Source: Nakamurella panacisegetis
GTDB taxonomy: Bacteria; Actinomycetota; Actinomycetes; Mycobacteriales; Nakamurellaceae
Length of the DNA: 64,000 bases
Assembly: GCF_900104535.1 (NCBI RefSeq)
Contig: NZ_LT629710.1
Span: 1,736,001 to 1,800,000, forward strand
Direction of reading: 5' to 3'
Both the position numbers and the translations under genes were made by a program. The notes under the pieces were generated by a model. The model was not told where the DNA came from, ran no database searches, and was given only the letters and a program-made list of their open reading frames with translations. This document shows, one piece after another, positions 1 to 10,418 of this stretch. Positions within the stretch are counted from its first letter, which is position 1; each line of letters begins with the position of its first letter.

Positions 1-287
1 CGCAGCCGGATGTCATACACGGAATGCGGTCACCGGGTGAGTGCTGAACCTGTCCTCGGCCGGCCTGGGTGCGCGGGGCGGCGGTGGCCGCCACTTCGGT
101 GGTATCGCCGGGCGCTCCGGGCTCGATGACACGCTGACGCAGTAGGAGATCCGCGGGTGCTCAGGGTGCTGCGGGCTGCCCGGGGTGCGTCTGCATTCGG
201 GGGGCGGCCGGCTCGACGATCCGGCTACGTCTCCCCCGAGCCGCTGCTCACCAGTAATCGGACGCCTGACAACGTTCGTCGAGCGAA

Positions 288-303
288 TGTTTCACGTGAA
301 ACG
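288..303. other. parS site 1 (one mismatch)
   Basis: TGTTTCACGTGAAACG differs from the canonical ParB-binding palindrome only at the last base. It is the leftmost of five parS copies in 2.7 kb. Confidence 0.85.
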
Positions 304-1198
304 TCGGCCGGCCTCCCCTGCCCATGACTCCTGCGCGACCACTCGGCGGCCGGGTGCGAGCGAGCAACCCCATCTCCCTCCGCACGGCTGGGGCGTCCCG
401 CCAGAAGGCTGGCCGCTTCGCCGGTTCTGGCTCTGGGCCACCGATCGACAAGGGCCGGCCGTGGCATACGCGCCCGCCCCGACCACGCCCGGTTCACCGC
501 GCGGTGATCGAGCCAGGGTGTGGTTCACCGCGCGCAGACCGGCCAGACCGTTGGGTCTTCGTCGACCATGGGCTGCCCGCACGTCGCGTCGTTTCGTTGC
601 GGACGATTCGCGCATCACCCCACGAGAGGAGATGACTTCCGGAGCCAATGAGGAGCGGCCCGTCCAAGTTTGAGCTCGACCGAACCACTCCTTCACCCAG
701 CCGCCCGAGATGCAGTCCCCGCCATCCGAGGCCACTCCTCCCCACCCACAGCAGACTCGCTCCACTCGCAACCGCGCGCCGGCCGGCGCCCGCCGTCGTC
801 GACCTCAGCTGGCATCACCCCGCGCCGCTCATCGGCGCGACGGTTCACCGGCGCGTAGGAGCGACCGAACCGGCAGACCACAGCCCGAGGCGACTGCGGC
901 TCGGCTCCGGTGGGAGGACGAGACGCGACTCTCTCGGACTCGTCGGCCAGATTCATGGCCAGTGCTTCAGTCGATCGGACTGCGTGGGGCTGCTATGTCC
1001 ACATGCGGTCCGCTCACGTTCACGGCACTGGATCGGCCCCCCGGCCGGTTTGCCGGTGAGCCGAGCAAGCTCGTTTGAGTGGGTGCGCCGGAACACCGAT
1101 ACCCACCCAGTGCACCAATCGCAGTCCCGCTTCGGCAGACCCCGTCTTGTGGCCTCTGATTTGGCCTCCGGGCGTGAGCGGCCGGCTGCGGCGGCTCA

Positions 1199-1214
1199 TG
1201 TTTCACGTGAAACA
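1199..1214. other. parS site 2 (perfect)
   Basis: An exact match to TGTTTCACGTGAAACA, the 16-bp ParB-binding palindrome conserved across bacteria. It marks the origin-proximal centromere. Confidence 0.95.
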
Positions 1215-1590
1215 TCTCGTCCTCGGCCTGTCGCTGCTTTCTGCGCCGCCCGCAGCAGGGAAGTTCGCGCAGCTCTCCGCGGTCCCCATCGCACCGGGTC
1301 TGCTTCGATTCCGTTCCAATACGGTCAATGCTCACCGATGCGAGCTTGGGCCTTGGAGATTGCTCGAGCTTCGGTTGGCGGCGGCGCTGGCGCAGGATGG
1401 CGCTCAGCCGCGGGGGTAGGCGTTCACTTCCGGTCTCGGTCGGGATATCGCGAGCCGGTCTGGCAACGGGATGGCTAAGGGCCGGTTGAACCCCGGCCGT
1501 TAGGCATCGCCCTTCACGACGCACGGTGCCGCGGCGGCGAACCACTGCCCTGAACCTCTCCCGCTCGGTTTGGTCGCCTCGCTTGGGGTC

Positions 1591-1750
1591 GGTCGTCTCC
1601 AGCTGTCCGGGTTGGTCGTCTCCACGTCTCTTGGTTGGTCGTCTCCACGTCTCTTGGTTGGTCGTCTCCACGTCTCTTGGTTGGTCGTCTCCAGCTGACT
1701 CGGTCGGTCGTCTCCAGCTGTCCGGGTTGGTCGTCTCCAGCCAAGCACGG
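1591..1750. repeat. 23-bp tandem repeat array, about 6.5 copies
   Basis: Units begin with GGTCGTCTCC at 1591, 1614, 1637, 1660, 1683, 1706 and 1729, an exact 23-bp period. The 13 bases after this core come in two main versions: one starts with AGCTG (units 1, 5, 6) and the other with ACGTC (units 2, 3, 4). No unit has a unique spacer, so this is not a CRISPR. It lies between parS sites 2 and 3. The function is unknown; a protein-binding array is possible because 23 bp is about two helical turns. Confidence 0.9.
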
Positions 1751-1890
1751 ATGTGCTGAGGTCCCGGCCCAGCCCCTCGGCCCGCCCCACCCCGCCGGCG
1801 ATGGGCTGTCCTCGTCATCCTTACTGACGCTCGGACGATCGGCAGGACCTGAGGACCACTCCGCGTACGTGATCGCGCGACGACCTTCGG

Positions 1891-1906
1891 TGTTTCACGT
1901 GAAACA
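1891..1906. other. parS site 3 (perfect)
   Basis: An exact copy of the 16-bp ParB palindrome, about 150 bp to the right of the 23-bp tandem repeat array. Confidence 0.95.
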
Positions 1907-2627
1907 TCGAGTCGGGCCGGCTGGCTTCAACGACTGGTAGTCGCGGTTGCTAGAAGTCACTCAACTCGTCTTGTCGAAGGTCAACGTGACAGTGGCCGCA
2001 CTCGGTCCCCCGCTCGCGAAGCCTGCGGCTGTTGAACCACTTGGCCCGTCCCCCCAGCGTGGCCCAGCTTCCCGCGACCCGCCAAAGCGCGCGCATTGGT
2101 CTTCGTTCATCGGGCCAGCTGCCACCGAGCACGGCGGCCAGGTCCTCGATCCTGATTGCGTCAGTTGCCTAAACTTGTGAACGTGACCCCATGGAGCGTC
2201 ACACCATCCTGCGTTCGGGACTCACCCCGGTGCAGTCCGCAGTGCATCGGCCGCGGTCTGACATCCCTGCGACGTGGAGGCCCGTCGATCGTCTGTCGGC
2301 CGACCGTGCCACCACGCTTGCTGTACATCGTGGGCAGAGCCAGGCGCGGGGCGGCCTCGCGGAGAGAATCTGACAAGACCCCGGTCGCTGTGATTAGGAC
2401 CTCGACAGACACAGCCGGGCGTCCCTTCTCGCCCCCTGCCTGCCTCCCTGTGAATCCAAGCTTCGAGAGGCGAGCCGGCATCCGACCAGCACGTGACGTA
2501 CCCACGGGGACTGGCACAGTGTTCTCCGAGGCCGCGGTGGCCTAGGCCCACGTGTTGAAGGGGGTCTTGTCGGCGACCAGAGGATGCCGATCGCGAGTTG
2601 CGCCCTACCCCGATCACGCCGGGGCGA

Positions 2628-2643
2628 TGTTTCACGTGAAACA
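2628..2643. other. parS site 4 (perfect)
   Basis: An exact copy of the 16-bp ParB palindrome. Confidence 0.95.
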
Positions 2644-2970
2644 TGGACTCCGGCGTGGCCACAGGTACCCGCCACTGCCGCCACCATCCCACCTCCACAG
2701 GCGATCCGGTTGGGTCGGGTTCCGGGTCGTGAGACCCGGCCCGAGGTTCGGGCCCGCTCGCGCTCAATGGGATCAGCGTTCCGAGATGGCGCAACACAGA
2801 TCGATGACTGACGCGAGCAGCCCGCCATGTTCTCCCTTGGCACCTGGACGCCGGCGCGTGTACTCCAGACGGACGCCGGATCGGAAAGCATTGGGAAGGG
2901 CCACCGGAAATGGTGCCTCCGTCGTCACCACGCGACCACCAAGACCATCGATCGATCCCAGGCTGCTCGA

Positions 2971-2986
2971 TGTTTCACGTGAAACA
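2971..2986. other. parS site 5 (perfect, extended palindrome)
   Basis: An exact parS whose dyad symmetry extends by two more bases on each side (GA before, TC after), so 20 bp are palindromic. It lies only 343 bp from site 4. Confidence 0.95.
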
Positions 2987-3100
2987 TCGACGGGCGTAGA
3001 GGCGCCCGGATCGCCGAGCCGGCGATTCACCTCGGCAGTGCGCCACCGGCCAGGTACCGGTCAGGCCGCCCGAGGACCAGTCCCCGCGACATCGTCCGCG

Positions 3101-3130
3101 TCGCGGTCGCGGTCGCGGTCGCGGTCGCGC
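3101..3130. repeat. Short hexamer repeat TCGCGG
   Basis: About five tandem copies of TCGCGG (the last is TCGCGC). This is a simple-sequence expansion in the gene-poor region, with no assignable function. Confidence 0.85.
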
Positions 3131-4631
3131 CTCGCGGTGAGAGGGATGAATATCCCACTTGCCGCAGTTCATCCACCAACTCGTCCTGGGATTTCATACA
3201 GGCCGCCCGGTGAGGCGGATTGACACCACCCAGCCTTGCTGAATTCCGCACGCCCGGACCTTCTGGGCCACTTAACGCCTACTTTCCAATCAAGGAATTG
3301 CCGGACGACCAAGGCCGGCACCGCGATTGACCGCCGACAGACGCAGCCCGAACGAAAGCGTTCGAAACCGCCGATCTTCACTCTTGGCCGACCCGCCAGT
3401 CCGTCTGCGTCGGCTGACCCTGTGCGGCGGGCTGATCCCTACACGCCAAGACGCTTGCCGCACAGAGACCACCGGACGGCCGTACCCGACACTCGCCGGC
3501 GGGAAACACGTCGGCTCGCACTCGGAGCGGCAGTACCCCAAACACGCGCAGTCCAGTTCAAGGGTGGTCACTTGACACACAGCGCCGCACCATCCGAGCG
3601 GACCGCCGAACGACCCCGAGTCGCGGGACCGAACCGTCGTCGTATCGACCATCCGCCGTCCAGGCTGCCCGTGCGGTAGTCGGCATCCATTCCGGCGGCA
3701 CTCGGCGCCATTTCGTGTCCTTCGAATCGGTCACCGAGGCACGCCACCCACTGGCTGAGGGTCGTCAGCGACGCCGTCCCGGTGGATGAGCCGCTGACGG
3801 AGATCTCGAGAAGGAAACGGCGCCGAAAGAGATTGCCACCGGACGCAAGAAGGCCGAAGGGACCCGGTCTCAATTCCACCCAGCGCCGTTACCCGCCGTG
3901 CCCTGCGCGGAACCCCGACATAACGGGCCAAAGCGGAGATTCAAGGCAGCGACACCGTCAGCGGGTCCACGTCCTCCACTCCAGTGGCGCTCCCCCGCCG
4001 ACCGGCCGTCTGCCGATCGGCCGTCTCGGTCGTGACCGACCCGCGCCTCGGGTCGCCGAACATGCCCGTTGGGCGCAAGTCGTGGCAGGACACTGAAGTA
4101 GCCCCGGAACCAGCTACGGTGCGCGCGCAGCCAGCTCGTCATCCGCCATACGGCCGAATGGAGGTCAGCCACGAACACGTGGACAGCAGCTCGCATTGCG
4201 TCACGGTGACGATTACTCTCCGGAGTGGGCTAATCACCATGCCCTGATCTCGACATCTCGGATGTCGTCACTACCGCGGCGGTTGACCAGACGGAGGGCC
4301 ACCACATCGACCGGAATCGGCAAGGCGTCCCCGGCCAAACGTCGCCCGAACCGTGACCGACCCCATGGGCAGCCAGTGCGCCCTGCAAGCAGCATCTACG
4401 GACCGGGCTCGCGGCCGACTCCGCCGGGAACCATCACCGGCGCATTCGCCGTGACGTCTCCGACCGGGCGAAGGTCCGCACTCGCCAGACGTGAAGAGAA
4501 CGGCCGAACACTCCAAGCGGAGTCGAGCTCTCCGTCACGGGGCGCACGGAAAAGCAGCCGCTGCACGCGCAATGCGACTCACCTTCGACGTTGAATTCAC
4601 CTGCTACCCACCCTGAATTCCGGATCACACG

Positions 4632-5402
4632 CTATCGTCGACGGGTGCCGCCCGACCTCTTCTTACCGGCCCGAGCGGATGCGGAAATGCGATGGCCGCG
4701 AATAACAATCGTTTCCGGATCCACCAATCCGTGCCCGACGGACACCACCTCCAGATCGACCAGGCCAAGGGCCCGGACGGCCGCCCCATCCCGAACGATC
4801 TCGTCAGCGGCACTGGAACCCTTGAGCGCCAACAGTTCTCCACCGATGCGCAACAAAGGAACGGACCAGCGGGCCAGCCGTTCCAACGGCGCAACAGCCC
4901 GAGAGGTCACCACATCGGCGCCACCACATTCGTCGACGACGTCGTCGGCGCGGCCTCGGACGACACGGCAGTTCGTCAAGTCAAAATCCGCGACGATCTG
5001 TTGCAGGAATACCGTTCGTCGCTCCAGTGGCTCGACCAGGACGATCTCGCAATCCGGCCGGCAAATGGCCAACGGAATACCGGGCAATCCGGCGCCCGAT
5101 CCGATGTCTACGACTCGTTGGCCGGCCGACAACAATTCACCGGCCACGGCCGAATTCAGGACGTGCCGGCTCCAGAGTCGGGATGCCTCGCGGGGCCCGA
5201 TCAGACCACGACGCACGCCGTCGCTGGCCAGCGCCTCGACGTATCGTCGGGCGATCTCGACCCGCTCACCGAACAGGCCCACGGCAGCAGGTGGCTCGGC
5301 CTCGATATCGGTCGGAGGTGCGACCGGCGTGCTCGCAACCGTCAGTGACGACGGCCCCACCGATTCCGCGGTGGGGCCGTCGTCACCGGAAGCAGAGTCC
5401 AC
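4632..5402 (-). CDS. rsmG: 16S rRNA (guanine-N7) methyltransferase RsmG
   Basis: Cytoplasmic SAM-dependent enzyme that methylates N7 of G527 (E. coli numbering) in the 530 loop of 16S rRNA. The 256-aa product has a non-conserved acidic/Pro-rich N-terminus of about 45 residues. It then shows the glycine-rich SAM motif GSGAGLPGIPLA and a conserved block TSRAVAPLERLARW. The start is a GTG at 5400-5402, only 2 nt after the jag stop, so translation is probably coupled. It is the last gene of the rpmH-rnpA-yidD-yidC-jag-rsmG operon. The usual next genes, parA and parB, are absent here. The identification is firm. Confidence 0.95.
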   Translation of the reverse strand: MDSASGDDGPTAESVGPSSLTVASTPVAPPTDIEAEPPAAVGLFGERVEIARRYVEALASDGVRRGLIGPREASRLWSRHVLNSAVAGELLSAGQRVVDIGSGAGLPGIPLAICRPDCEIVLVEPLERRTVFLQQIVADFDLTNCRVVRGRADDVVDECGGADVVTSRAVAPLERLARWSVPLLRIGGELLALKGSSAADEIVRDGAAVRALGLVDLEVVSVGHGLVDPETIVIRGHRISASARAGKKRSGGTRRR

Positions 5403-5404
5403 AG

Positions 5405-5977
5405 TCAGGCGACGGGGCTGACGACAACACAGCGGCGGGGTTCTTCGCCCTCGCTGGACGACTCGACGCCGGACACGGTGGCCACGGCATCGTGGACGAT
5501 CTTCCGTTCGAAGGGGTTCATCGGCGGCAGCTTGACGGGCTCACCGCTATCGCGAACCTGCTCCGCCGTCGACACACCGAGATCGGTCAACTCACCCCGG
5601 CGCTTCGCCCGGTACCCGGCCACGTCGAGCATCAACCGGGACCGCTGCCCGGTCTCCGCGGTGGCGGCGAGACGGGTCAGTTCCTGCAGCGCATCGAGGA
5701 CCTCGCCCCGTTCGCCGACCAGTCTGCCGACGTCTCCGTCGCCGATGATCGAGACCACGGCCCGCTCTCCCTCGACGTCCAGATCGATGTCGCCATCGAA
5801 ATCAAGGATGTCGAGCAGGCGTTCGAGGTAGTCGCCGGCGGCGTCGCCTTCGGCGACCAGGAGTTCATGCTTGCTCATCCGCTTTTCGGTCCCCGAGCTG
5901 GACTCGTCAGGCTCAACGGCGTCCGCCGGGGCATCCTCAGCGATTTCGTCGCTCACGGTGGTGCTGTTGTCAGTCAT
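5405..5977 (-). CDS. khpB: KhpB/Jag-type KH-R3H RNA-binding protein
   Basis: A 190-aa cytoplasmic RNA-binding protein of the Jag/EloR/KhpB family, which in other bacteria works with KhpA and affects cell elongation and division. An acidic N-terminus of about 33 residues is followed by a Jag-type segment, a KH domain with its GxxG loop (GRLVGERGE), and an R3H motif (RKIVHD) near residues 155-162. The start ATG at 5975-5977 has an AGAGG ribosome binding site upstream. It lies 80 nt behind yidC and 2 nt ahead of rsmG. The position between yidC and rsmG is conserved in actinobacteria. Confidence 0.93.
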   Translation of the reverse strand: MTDNSTTVSDEIAEDAPADAVEPDESSSGTEKRMSKHELLVAEGDAAGDYLERLLDILDFDGDIDLDVEGERAVVSIIGDGDVGRLVGERGEVLDALQELTRLAATAETGQRSRLMLDVAGYRAKRRGELTDLGVSTAEQVRDSGEPVKLPPMNPFERKIVHDAVATVSGVESSSEGEEPRRCVVVSPVA

Positions 5978-6057
5978 CGCTTACCTCTTCTGTTCGCATG
6001 CAGGTCATGTTCGCCCCTGTCCGTCGCACACAGCCGCGGCGCCGGTCGGGGTCGGGC

Positions 6058-7287
6058 TCAGCGCTGGCCGGGCTTCTTCTTCTTGGCGTTGGTAGGGGCC
6101 GGTCGAGGCGCCGAAGTGTCCGAGACCCTGCCCGTCGGGAGATCGGCACTGCCGCCGCCCCCAGTGCCACCGGCAGCCCCATTCTTCGACAGGCTCGGTC
6201 CCCCGGCGGCCCGCGACGAACCATCGTCCGGACCGTTTCCCGACCGATTGGTCGAACCGGGCTTCTTGGACGGCTGAACCACGGGTCGCTTCGCACCGGT
6301 CGCCGGCTTTGCACCGGCCACCGGTCGGGTGCCCGGCTTGGTACCGGCGGTCGGGCGGGCTCCCGGGGCGGGACGCGTGACCGGACGGGCACCGGGTGCC
6401 GGCTTGCTGAACTTTGCGGCTTCCTTCGCCTCTTCCACGATCTTCGACTCGGCCAACATCTTCTTGTCCTGGATGCGGTGTGCGACATACAGCTGACCGA
6501 AGGTCCAGGAGTTGTTGGACAGCCAGTAGAACAGGATGGCGAGCGGGAAGAACGGACCACCGACCACGACGAACAGCGGGAACACGTACTGCATCAGCTT
6601 GTTCATGATCGCGGCCTGGGGTGCCGCTTCCTGGTCACCCTGCAACTGCTTGGTGCGGGCGATCGAACGCCGGCTGGTCAGGAAGGTGGCAATGCCGGCC
6701 AGGATGGTCAGCGGGATGCCGACGGCGATGACGGTGGAACGGATGCCATCGAGACCCTCCGGTCCAAGGCCGATCGTCGCCCCCTTCGTGACCCAGGGCT
6801 GCGTCATGTAGGCGGACAGCGGCGCCCCACCGAACAGCTTCGCGTCGATGAATGACTTGACGTCCGACGCGCCGAAGAAGTAGTTCTCCCCCTGGTTGGG
6901 CTTGAACGACCGCAACACGTGGAACAGACCGATGAATACGGGGGCCTGGACCAGGGCAGGCAGGCAGCCGCCCAAGGGATTGACCCCGGCCTCCTTGTTG
7001 AACTTCTGCATCTCCTCGGCGAGACGGGTGCGGTCGTCCTTGTACTTCTCCCGGAGCTTCTTCAGCTCAGGCGCGACGGCCTGCATCTTCATCTGCGAGT
7101 TCATCTGCCCCATGAAGGGCTTGAACAGCAGGCTGCGAAGCGTGAAGACGAGGAAGACGACGGACAGCACCCAGGCCCAGCCGTTGTTCGCTCCGAGGAA
7201 CGAGCCGAACACTTTGTGCCACACCCACATGATCCCGGAGACCGGGTAGTAGATGTAGTCGAGGGAGAAGAAGTCAAAGCTCTTCAC
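6058..7287 (-). CDS. yidC: Membrane protein insertase YidC
   Basis: Inserts membrane proteins alone or with SecYEG. The 409-aa product has an N-terminal segment typical of the short Gram-positive/actinobacterial YidC, a first core helix near residue 35 ([16 protein letters not shown]), and a cytoplasmic helical hairpin rich in Lys and Glu. Further membrane helices follow around residues 105-270. The last 110 or so residues form a repetitive Ala/Pro/Gly/Thr/Lys tail ending KKKKPGQR, a basic extension of the kind that can contact ribosomes. Translation starts at GTG (7285-7287), overlapping the yidD stop as GTGA. Confidence 0.96.
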   Translation of the reverse strand: MKSFDFFSLDYIYYPVSGIMWVWHKVFGSFLGANNGWAWVLSVVFLVFTLRSLLFKPFMGQMNSQMKMQAVAPELKKLREKYKDDRTRLAEEMQKFNKEAGVNPLGGCLPALVQAPVFIGLFHVLRSFKPNQGENYFFGASDVKSFIDAKLFGGAPLSAYMTQPWVTKGATIGLGPEGLDGIRSTVIAVGIPLTILAGIATFLTSRRSIARTKQLQGDQEAAPQAAIMNKLMQYVFPLFVVVGGPFFPLAILFYWLSNNSWTFGQLYVAHRIQDKKMLAESKIVEEAKEAAKFSKPAPGARPVTRPAPGARPTAGTKPGTRPVAGAKPATGAKRPVVQPSKKPGSTNRSGNGPDDGSSRAAGGPSLSKNGAAGGTGGGGSADLPTGRVSDTSAPRPAPTNAKKKKPGQR

Positions 7288-7694
7288 GCGGCATTGCTCC
7301 GGGGGGTTGGCGCCTCGGCTGCTGCCGGCCGCGCATCGGGATGGTTCTCGGCGGAAGGTGCCGTTGGGTCTGGGGTGGTCGGCTCCTGGACACGCTCGGA
7401 GGCGTGCTCACAGACGCTCGACACAGAATTCACACTGACTGAACTACCGAATCGCGCGCGACGTTCCCGCGCGGGCGGAACCGGATCCATACCGCCTTGG
7501 TGCCATGGGTGACACCGACTCAGTCGGCGCACAGCCAACCAGGTGCCACGAAAAGCGCCGTGCACCTGCAGCGCCTCGACCGCGTAGCTGCTGCACGTCG
7601 GGTAGTACCGACAGCTGGCCGGCAGGCTCGGCGAGATGAACCGCTGGTAGAACCGGATCGGCGCGATCATCACCCGGGCGAAGGTCGACGTCAC
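7284..7694 (-). CDS. yidD: Membrane protein insertion efficiency factor YidD
   Basis: A small membrane-associated protein of the YidD family (DUF37). The family signature is clear in the first 75 residues: an amphipathic N-terminus, then [21 protein letters not shown] and a conserved [13 protein letters not shown] block. At 136 aa it is longer than the usual 70-100 aa because of a Ser/Thr/Pro/Ala-rich tail that looks disordered. The GTG start (7692-7694) overlaps the rnpA stop and its own stop overlaps the yidC start, so the three genes are coupled. Confidence 0.93.
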   Translation of the reverse strand: MTSTFARVMIAPIRFYQRFISPSLPASCRYYPTCSSYAVEALQVHGAFRGTWLAVRRLSRCHPWHQGGMDPVPPARERRARFGSSVSVNSVSSVCEHASERVQEPTTPDPTAPSAENHPDARPAAAEAPTPRSNAA

Positions 7695-8086
7695 GATCGC
7701 CCCCCGGCAGGCGGCACGGAACGACCGGGAGCCGAAGCCGACCGGCCGGCCTTTCGCACGGCGGCAGCCAGACCCGACCGCAGATCCTCACCGAGTTCAG
7801 CACTGCTGGCATCCGCAGCCGTCGGCAGCGCCCGGATCACCAGATCCATCCCCGGAGCCAAGGTCAGCAGTTGTTCGCGGACCAGCGGGCGGAGACGGCG
7901 GGTGATCCGGTGCCGGACGACCGAGTTGCCAACTTTCGCGGAGACGACAAAACCGGCGCGCGGTGGTTTGGGCTGCCCTGTGGGCAGTAGGTGGACCACC
8001 AAGCGCCGGGTGCCGGCACGCCGACCGGTGCGCACCACGGCTGCGAATTCCGCCGCGGAGTGCAGGCGAGCATCAACAGGCAGCAC
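7691..8086 (-). CDS. rnpA: Ribonuclease P protein component
   Basis: Protein subunit of RNase P, which with the catalytic RNA matures the 5' end of tRNAs. The product is basic, 131 aa, and contains the RNase P signature [21 protein letters not shown], in which the RHRITRR helix binds RNA. I start it at GTG 8084-8086, giving [14 protein letters not shown], which matches the usual actinobacterial N-terminus. The frame is open far upstream, but that part overlaps rpmH and is not conserved. It lies 32 nt after rpmH. Confidence 0.93.
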   Translation of the reverse strand: MLPVDARLHSAAEFAAVVRTGRRAGTRRLVVHLLPTGQPKPPRAGFVVSAKVGNSVVRHRITRRLRPLVREQLLTLAPGMDLVIRALPTAADASSAELGEDLRSGLAAAVRKAGRSASAPGRSVPPAGGRS

Positions 8087-8118
8087 GACTACGCGGTCAA
8101 CGTGCGGTCGGCGGGACG

Positions 8119-8256
8119 TCAGGCCGAGATCTTGTCGCGGCCCTTGCCGCGACGAGCCGACAGGATCGCGCGGCCGGCGCGGGTACGCATCCGGAGGCGG
8201 AAGCCGTGGACCTTGGCCCGACGACGGTTGTTCGGCTGAAAGGTGCGCTTGCTCAA
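8119..8256 (-). CDS. rpmH: 50S ribosomal protein L34
   Basis: A 45-aa, strongly basic ribosomal protein with the unmistakable L34 pattern [19 protein letters not shown] and [15 protein letters not shown]. Translation starts at a TTG (8254-8256) preceded by GGAGAG at a good distance. It is the first gene of the leftward operon and diverges from dnaA. Confidence 0.97.
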   Translation of the reverse strand: MSKRTFQPNNRRRAKVHGFRLRMRTRAGRAILSARRGKGRDKISA

Positions 8257-8540
8257 GGTGATCTCTCCAAAGTTCGAACTGCGGGACCGACTGCTCCGCC
8301 GGGTCGGGGACAACAACACGACCGGCGAGAACAGCACCGCTCGTAACGCCGTCCATCGCCAGGCAACCGCCGACCGAGACGATCCCCGATGGGGATTCGC
8401 TCTGCGGACGTCCGCCCGGATCAGATCCGGTCGAACTCCACGCTCGGACATCGCGCGCACGAGGAACATGCACGCAAAAGCCACGCCGTTTCATCGTTCA
8501 AACGGCATGCAGCAGCCCGGCACCGTACGGGTCTGTGACC

Positions 8541-8570
8541 AGGGTAGAGAGTCGGACCCGCAGGGGTCAA
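8541..8570 (-). promoter_or_regulatory. Candidate promoter of the rpmH operon
   Basis: On the minus strand TTGACC (8570-8565) and TACCCT (8546-8541) are separated by 18 bp, a plausible housekeeping -35/-10 pair about 285 bp ahead of rpmH. Identified by eye only. Confidence 0.35.
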
Positions 8571-8774
8571 ACTCAGACCCACACGACAATCGCGACACGC
8601 CGACGCAGATGCTTGCGTCGCCCGGGCACCTTGTGGGAACGGCCGATCTGTTGTTAGCGTTCCCCGGCCATGACCCGCACAACCCGGGTCGCCATCCGTC
8701 CCGAGCGCCAGCTGGGGTCCGGTCCTGTGACCGGATTCGACCGATCGCCTGCGTCGTCGTCTGCCGTGTGATAG

Positions 8775-8821
8775 TTATCCACCGATAGTTATCCACATCC
8801 GGTGGACAACTCTGTGGATGG
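8775..8821. promoter_or_regulatory. DnaA-box cluster upstream of dnaA
   Basis: Four boxes lie in 47 bp: TTATCCACC (8775-8783), a perfect TTATCCACA (8789-8797), and on the other strand TTGTCCACC (8801-8809) and CCATCCACA (8813-8821). The first two are a 14-bp direct repeat starting GATAGTTATCCAC. Position suggests DnaA autoregulation. Confidence 0.75.
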
Positions 8822-8858
8822 ACGACGCGACGCATCAGCTCCAGGGAGGGACTTGCCG

Positions 8859-10418
8859 GTGGCAGACGATCCCCGTGACCCTCCAACTGACCTGAAAAAC
8901 GTCTGGCAGCAAGTCGTTTCGGATCTGTCCTCGTCACTGACATCGCACCAGCGAGCCTGGCTGTCCATCACCGACCTGGTCGGGTTGATCGGGACAACGG
9001 CCCTGATCGCGGCCCCTTCGGGCTTCGCCCGCGACACCATCGAACGGACCCTGCGCGACCCGATCACGGCCGCGCTCTCCGACCGGATGCAGCTCCCGAT
9101 CACCCTGGCCGTGACCGTCAGCGAGGCAGCCGCGACGACCACCCTCGACGGGGTCGACCCGATCGCCACCGCGGCGTCCGGATCAGCCATCGGACGGGTC
9201 GGCACCGGGATGGACGAGAACGGCGGTCTGAACGGCTCCGGCCCCAACGGCGGCGCATCCAACCCGGCCCGGGACGAGTCCGACGACGACTACGTCGACG
9301 AGGAAGCCGATGCGCTGGCCGCCGTCAAGGAGATCTGGCCGACCTACGCGGTACGTCGGGACACCGTTCCGGCCAGTTCGGCCCAGACCCGCCTGAACGA
9401 GAAGTACCACTTCGAGACGTTCGTCATCGGCTCGTCCAACCGCTTCTCGCACGCGGCCGCCGTTGCCGTGGCCGAAGCACCGGCGGTCGCCTACAACCCG
9501 CTCTTCATCTGGGGTGACTCCGGGCTCGGCAAGACCCACCTGTTGCACGGGATCGGCCACTACGCGCAACGCCTGTTCCCTGGCATCCGGGTGCGCTACG
9601 TGTCCAGCGAAGAGTTCACCAACGACTTCATCAACTCGCTGCGTGACGATCGCAAGGTCGCCTTCCAACGGCGCTACCGCGACGTCGACGTGTTGCTGGT
9701 CGACGACATCCAGTTCCTTGAGGGCAAGGAGGGGACGCAGGAGGAGTTCTTCCACACCTTCAACACCCTCTACAACGCCAACAAGCAGATCGTCATCTCC
9801 TCGGACCGGGCTCCGAAGCGTCTGGAGACGTTGGAAGACCGGTTGCGGACCCGGTTCGAATGGGGTCTGACCACCGATATCCAGCCGCCCGAGCTGGAGA
9901 CCCGCATCGCCATCCTGCGGAAGAAGGCGTCGCTGGACGGACTGAACGCGCCCGATGACGTCATGGAGTTCATCGCGAGCCGGATCGAGCGGAACATCCG
10001 CGAGCTCGAGGGGGCGCTGATCCGGGTGACCGCCTTCGCGTCGCTCAACCGGCAGCCGGTCGACCTGTCCCTGGCCCAGATCGTGCTCCGCGACCTGATC
10101 CGCGACTCGGTCTCGAACGACATCGACGCGGCCACGATCATGGCGGTGACGGCCGAGTACTTCAACGTCACGTTGGACGAGTTGTGCGGCCAGTCCAAGA
10201 CCCGGGCCATCGCGTCGGCCCGGCAGATCGCCATGTACCTGTGCCGGGAGCTGACCGACCTGACGCTGCCGAAGATCGGCAGTACGTTCGGTGGCCGCGA
10301 CCACACGACCGTCATGCACGCGGCCAAGAAGATCCGGAACGAGATCGCCGAGCGGCGGCAGACCTACGACCACGTGCAGGAACTGTCGGCCCGCATCCGC
10401 GATCGGTCGCGTCGCTAG
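8859..10418 (+). CDS. dnaA: Chromosomal replication initiator DnaA
   Basis: AAA+ initiator that binds DnaA boxes, melts oriC and helps load the helicase. The product is 519 aa: domain I (about residues 1-85), an acidic Gly/Asp-rich linker (domain II, to about 165), the AAA+ domain with Walker [10 protein letters not shown] and Walker B LLVDDIQF, and the C-terminal DNA-binding domain with the DnaA signature [20 protein letters not shown] chose GTG 8859 because GGGAGGGA (8844-8851) is well spaced before it. An in-frame TTG at 8853 and an ATG at 8802 (inside the DnaA-box cluster) are less likely. Confidence 0.97.
   Translation: MADDPRDPPTDLKNVWQQVVSDLSSSLTSHQRAWLSITDLVGLIGTTALIAAPSGFARDTIERTLRDPITAALSDRMQLPITLAVTVSEAAATTTLDGVDPIATAASGSAIGRVGTGMDENGGLNGSGPNGGASNPARDESDDDYVDEEADALAAVKEIWPTYAVRRDTVPASSAQTRLNEKYHFETFVIGSSNRFSHAAAVAVAEAPAVAYNPLFIWGDSGLGKTHLLHGIGHYAQRLFPGIRVRYVSSEEFTNDFINSLRDDRKVAFQRRYRDVDVLLVDDIQFLEGKEGTQEEFFHTFNTLYNANKQIVISSDRAPKRLETLEDRLRTRFEWGLTTDIQPPELETRIAILRKKASLDGLNAPDDVMEFIASRIERNIRELEGALIRVTAFASLNRQPVDLSLAQIVLRDLIRDSVSNDIDAATIMAVTAEYFNVTLDELCGQSKTRAIASARQIAMYLCRELTDLTLPKIGSTFGGRDHTTVMHAAKKIRNEIAERRQTYDHVQELSARIRDRSRR

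Larger units (their letters stand above)
1..4631. other. Gene-poor region carrying the parS cluster
   Basis: No open frame here, on either strand, has a recognisable domain, a credible ribosome binding site plus start, or continuity with the adjacent operon. The frames that stay open do so because of high GC, and overlap each other on both strands. The stretch lies downstream of rsmG, where actinobacteria normally carry parA and parB. It does contain five parS sites and a 23-bp tandem repeat array (1591-1750), listed separately. A weak 7-bp inverted repeat (4593-4599 with 4614-4620) sits just after rsmG. Best reading: a non-coding centromere-like region, or decayed sequence. Confidence 0.6.
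8257..8858. other. Divergent rpmH-dnaA intergenic region
   Basis: About 600 bp without a gene. It carries the candidate rpmH promoter and, at its right end, a cluster of DnaA boxes overlapping the expected dnaA promoter. Confidence 0.8.

Noticed and set aside
1591..1750. CRISPR array
   Set aside because: Units are contiguous at 23 bp with no unique spacers and no cas genes.
967..1818. Long minus-strand frame through the 23-bp repeats, giving a repetitive Thr/Arg/Gln protein
   Set aside because: All frames through the repeat stay open because of its composition; there is no ribosome binding site, no domain and no operon context.
7691..8494. Extended 267-aa RnpA
   Set aside because: The first half overlaps rpmH in another frame and is not conserved; GTG 8086 gives the family N-terminus.
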